From: Gelatoporia subvermispora B
Lineage: Eukaryota; Basidiomycota; Agaricomycetes; Polyporales; Gelatoporiaceae
Reading direction: 5' to 3'
DNA: 34,651 nt
Assembly (NCBI GenBank): GCA_000320605.2
Contig: KB445812.1
Coordinates: 531,131 to 565,781, forward strand
Under the pieces are notes generated by a model, which was not told where the DNA came from, ran no database searches, and worked only from the letters and a program-made list of their open reading frames with translations. Both the position numbers and the translations under genes were made by a program. This document shows positions 32,348-34,651 of this stretch, one piece after another (position 1 is the stretch's first letter; each line of letters opens with the position of its first letter).

Positions 32348-33090
32348 ATGTCTAGCCCCATCGCGATCCCCCGCGCATCCACATCCTCATCGGCCTCTGC
32401 ATCCTCGCCGACCGGGCTCTACATTCCCATTCACAAGCGTACGCCGTCCGCAGCGTCTCCTGCACGCCCCGAGTCCCCGCCGCGCTCGCCGCAGCGCAAG
32501 GCGTACACTCACCGCGAGCCCTGCTCTTCTCGACATGCCCAACGCGCAGAGCCACAGGCCTGCCGATCGCCTTCTCCACGTGCGCACGCGCACGCGCCGG
32601 CCACGACCGCGTCACCTCGTAAGTCTTCAGAATAGTCCCAGCGCGCGAACAGAAGCTAACGATCCACGCAGGGTCGTCTCCCGCGCCGATACCCACTCCG
32701 AAGATACCCACCACGTCCCACATTCCAACCCAATCCTCCCGGCCTACTTCCCGACCTAATACATACCCCATCTCCACCCTTCTCGCGCTCTCGCGCTCGC
32801 CCCTCGTCGGACTCACGCCCGCGCAGCTCGAACATATTACTGCGCTTCATGCTGCGATGCTCCCCGCCGCGCCAAAGCCCGGCGAGCAGCCCGTGCGGCG
32901 CCGGCGCGCAGGCCGCAAGGTCAAGAACGCCAAGATGCTCGCGCAGCAGGCTGACCTCGAGAGCCGCCGCAAGCGCCACGGCGCCGCGTGGCACGGCGAG
33001 CTGCATCCTGCTGGCGATGCTGCACCGGTTGCGCTCGATGGTCTGCACGAGAGTTGGAGGGCGCCGAGGGTTGTGGCAGTGCATGCATGA
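32348..33090 (+). CDS. Hypothetical basic, Ser/Pro-rich protein
   Basis: Two exons (32348-32618 and 32672-33090) joined by a 53-nt GTAAGT-CAG intron give 229 residues. The N-terminus (MSSPIAIPRASTSSSASASS, then LYIPIHKRTPSAASPARP) and the middle are low-complexity Ser/Pro/Arg. A conserved-looking segment TYPISTLLALSRSPLVGLTP (about residues 123-142) follows, then a basic helix RRRRAGRKVKNAKMLAQQAD. I recognise the pattern 'Y.i.tLL.LS.SPL..L.P..' from uncharacterised basidiomycete proteins but know no function. A nuclear or nucleic-acid role would fit the basic block but is only a guess. The splice is supported because it is the only way to join the Ser-rich exon to the LLALSRSPL frame without stops. 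Confidence 0.7.
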
Positions 33091-33984
33091 GATCATTGCA
33101 GGAGTGTACTTGGAGGATGTGTAGTGTATGTATTAGTATAATGCAAGGACAGAGACCACCGCTCCCATTACCGCATCTTGGCTGCGTGTTGCACCTAATT
33201 GGAGGATCGATCAATGTGTGTGTCCCCTCAGTAAGGCGAAAAAGAACACAATTTAGTATGGACGGGTAGAGTCTTGATGACCTGGTGAATAACACTTCGG
33301 TGATAGTGCCGTACGCAATAACGAATGAGTGAGCACGTACCTTTGCAAACACGTGCGCGATGCGAGCTATGGTTGAATTATCTATCCAGGATTCCAGACT
33401 ACGGGACCCCTGTGATGGTGCAACTGCCGGGACAATCCAACCTACAAACAGCGTCAGCATGCGACTAGCAATACATGTTATGCGTCGGAAAGTACCTCAT
33501 GAACCTTCGAGCAATCGTATTCTACACTGCATACATCCCATGGTGACGCTCTGGATCAGTACTTCTGGATGCCGTCACACCTGAGACTGCGCAACTCCCG
33601 ATGTCTTCTCAAGTGCGCAGCCTGCGGCCTTCGCACCTCTCCTCTGTTGCTGAATGTCTCCCTAAATCATCCCACTCGAGGTGTTGTGGCCTGATAAATT
33701 CTTCGACACATTAATCACCGTCTGGGCACTGCTTTGCATAGATCAGCGACAACGCGCAGGCCGCGTTCGGTTGCCCCCTCTAAAGTGTCCTAACGGCCTT
33801 GCTGGAAAGCTACCCTGGCAATGCGTTAGTCTCAAGTCTCAAATCCGAGGATCGTTCCACAACGCCACCGATTTTGCTTGCAACACCGTAGCTACCTGTC
33901 AGTGGATCTCAAGCGAGGATCGTCGGCTGGATGTCTGCAGCGCAGGAAATTGACAGGGCAGGTGCGTGCAGGCCTTGTTGACCG
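33091..33984. other. Intergenic, nothing recognised
   Basis: Minus-strand sequence around 33355-33460 has plausible splice signals (GTTTGTAG acceptor, AAAG/GTACGTGC donor) around a short open exon, but no known motif and no partner exons could be read. I do not call a gene here. Confidence 0.3.
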
Positions 33985-34196
33985 GACCATGCATGAGAGA
34001 GCGGTCGTAACCGTAAGACCCTGATGCATGAACCACGGTGACTACTGCTCGCAAGGCGCTAATGAGCGCCATGCATGAGCGTTCGTCCTTTTTTGGATTG
34101 TCATGCATGGCCATGCATCCGTTTTTGGAGCGTCATGCATGGTCATGCATCCATTTTGGGTGCCTCATGCATGGCCATGCATGGCGTTTCCTTCCA
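33985..34196. repeat. CATGCATG-rich 32-bp tandem array
   Basis: Four consecutive 32-bp units: 34069-34100 (most diverged), 34101-34132, 34133-34164 and 34165-34196. The consensus starts TCATGCATGGCCATGCATCC, followed by a T-rich half (GTTTTTGGAGCG). Each unit carries two ATGCAT palindromes, and together they form the larger palindrome CATGCATGGCCATGCATG. Isolated ATGCAT copies lead in at about 33989 and 34024. Confidence 0.75.
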
Positions 34197-34651
34197 TTTG
34201 CGGGGTATCGTACACTCCTCCTGGGCCGCTCAGAATATTTTGGTTTATTGAGCCGGCTGCTAAATTCATTGGTCCAGCACCTCCGCTGCCGCTCTCCGGG
34301 CGCCTTCGCTCCCGGCGCATCGATCCTCTTCGCCACCAATCTACCGAAGTTGCACCACCGCTGGATTCGGCTCCGGTGCATTTACCACGAGCTTCCTCGA
34401 ACATCGAGCCTGGTGACACATCCTGGTCGACTTCCATGCACCTACGGCGGTGAACGCACCTTTGCCGATACATCGATCGCAGATCCCCCGCCCCTCGACT
34501 CACAGCCACCCCCTCGACTTCCATACATTCAAGGCAATACACGCACTATTGCTGAACGGCTGTGCCCGACTGCTACGTCATTGACGAATGTGACAATAAA
34601 CGCGCTACTGCTGAATGGTTGTCCCCGAACCGACTGCTAGTTGTTGACAAA
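34197..34651 (+). other. Possible fragment of the transposon-associated ORF family
   Basis: Plus-strand frames are Pro/Ser/Thr-rich, like the linker of the copy at 2-2004. Near 34588-34623 the frame reads NVTINALLLNGCP, close to KVTINALDLTGCS at about 1359-1398 in that copy. The window ends shortly after, so the diagnostic WW/LWWGR region cannot be checked. Confidence 0.25.

Noticed and set aside
32921..33460. 179-codon minus-strand open frame
   Set aside because: Half overlaps the coding exon of the basic hypothetical gene and the rest shows no motif; one possible short exon could not be linked to others.
1..34651. tRNA, rRNA or CRISPR array
   Set aside because: No cloverleaf B-box pattern, rRNA-like conserved stretch or spacer-repeat array was noticed on reading both strands; a tRNAscan or Infernal run would be decisive.

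Overview
The window looks like a piece of a basidiomycete (Agaricomycetes) nuclear genome. The evidence is a set of intron-dense genes with 45-60 nt GT-AG introns, the mushroom-type membrane families DUF6533 and DUF6534, and relics of Agaricomycete DNA-transposon ORFs. No rRNA, tRNA or CRISPR array was seen. All calls come from reading translated exons by eye; no database search was run.

Layout. (1) 1-6.4 kb is a transposon-derived, repeat-rich area. It holds two diverged copies of one Agaricomycete repeat-associated ORF family (2-2004 and 3905-4717), each broken by in-frame stops, and the C-terminal part of a Plavaka/CxC-type transposase relic (5212-6386). (2) 6.4-18 kb looks sparse but is not empty. 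It carries a DUF6534 membrane-protein gene split into about 17 tiny exons (7370-9335, minus), three broken relics on the plus strand (a cytochrome P450 near 11.2-11.7 kb, an MFS transporter at 13.25-13.56 kb, a delta-12-type fatty-acid desaturase at 14.69-15.58 kb), and a DUF6533 membrane-protein gene (15997-17748, minus). (3) 18.2-33.1 kb is a housekeeping region: a VPS3/TGFBRAP1-like CORVET gene, a small unknown gene, an SDS23-like CBS-domain gene, a Zn2Cys6 transcription factor, a MAM33/p32 mitochondrial protein and a basic hypothetical protein. (4) 33.1-34.65 kb is intergenic and ends in a 32-bp CATGCATG tandem array and a possible third copy of the transposon-associated family.

The main result is that the VPS3-like gene is present in full but in two pieces on opposite strands. 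The N-terminal CNH half is on plus (21613-23171) and the C-terminal half on minus (20977-18231). Every exon is intact and all splice phases agree. Flipping one segment of about 2.26 kb (20995-23250) rejoins the halves inside an intron, in phase, giving about 1,069 codons. Both breakpoints lie exactly on a GATC tetranucleotide. This is either a very recent inversion that disrupts a core endosomal gene, a heterozygous or tolerated rearrangement, or an assembly/cloning artefact. The small gene at 21015-21473 shares a 139-bp divergent promoter with the VPS3 N-terminal half and travels inside the flipped segment.
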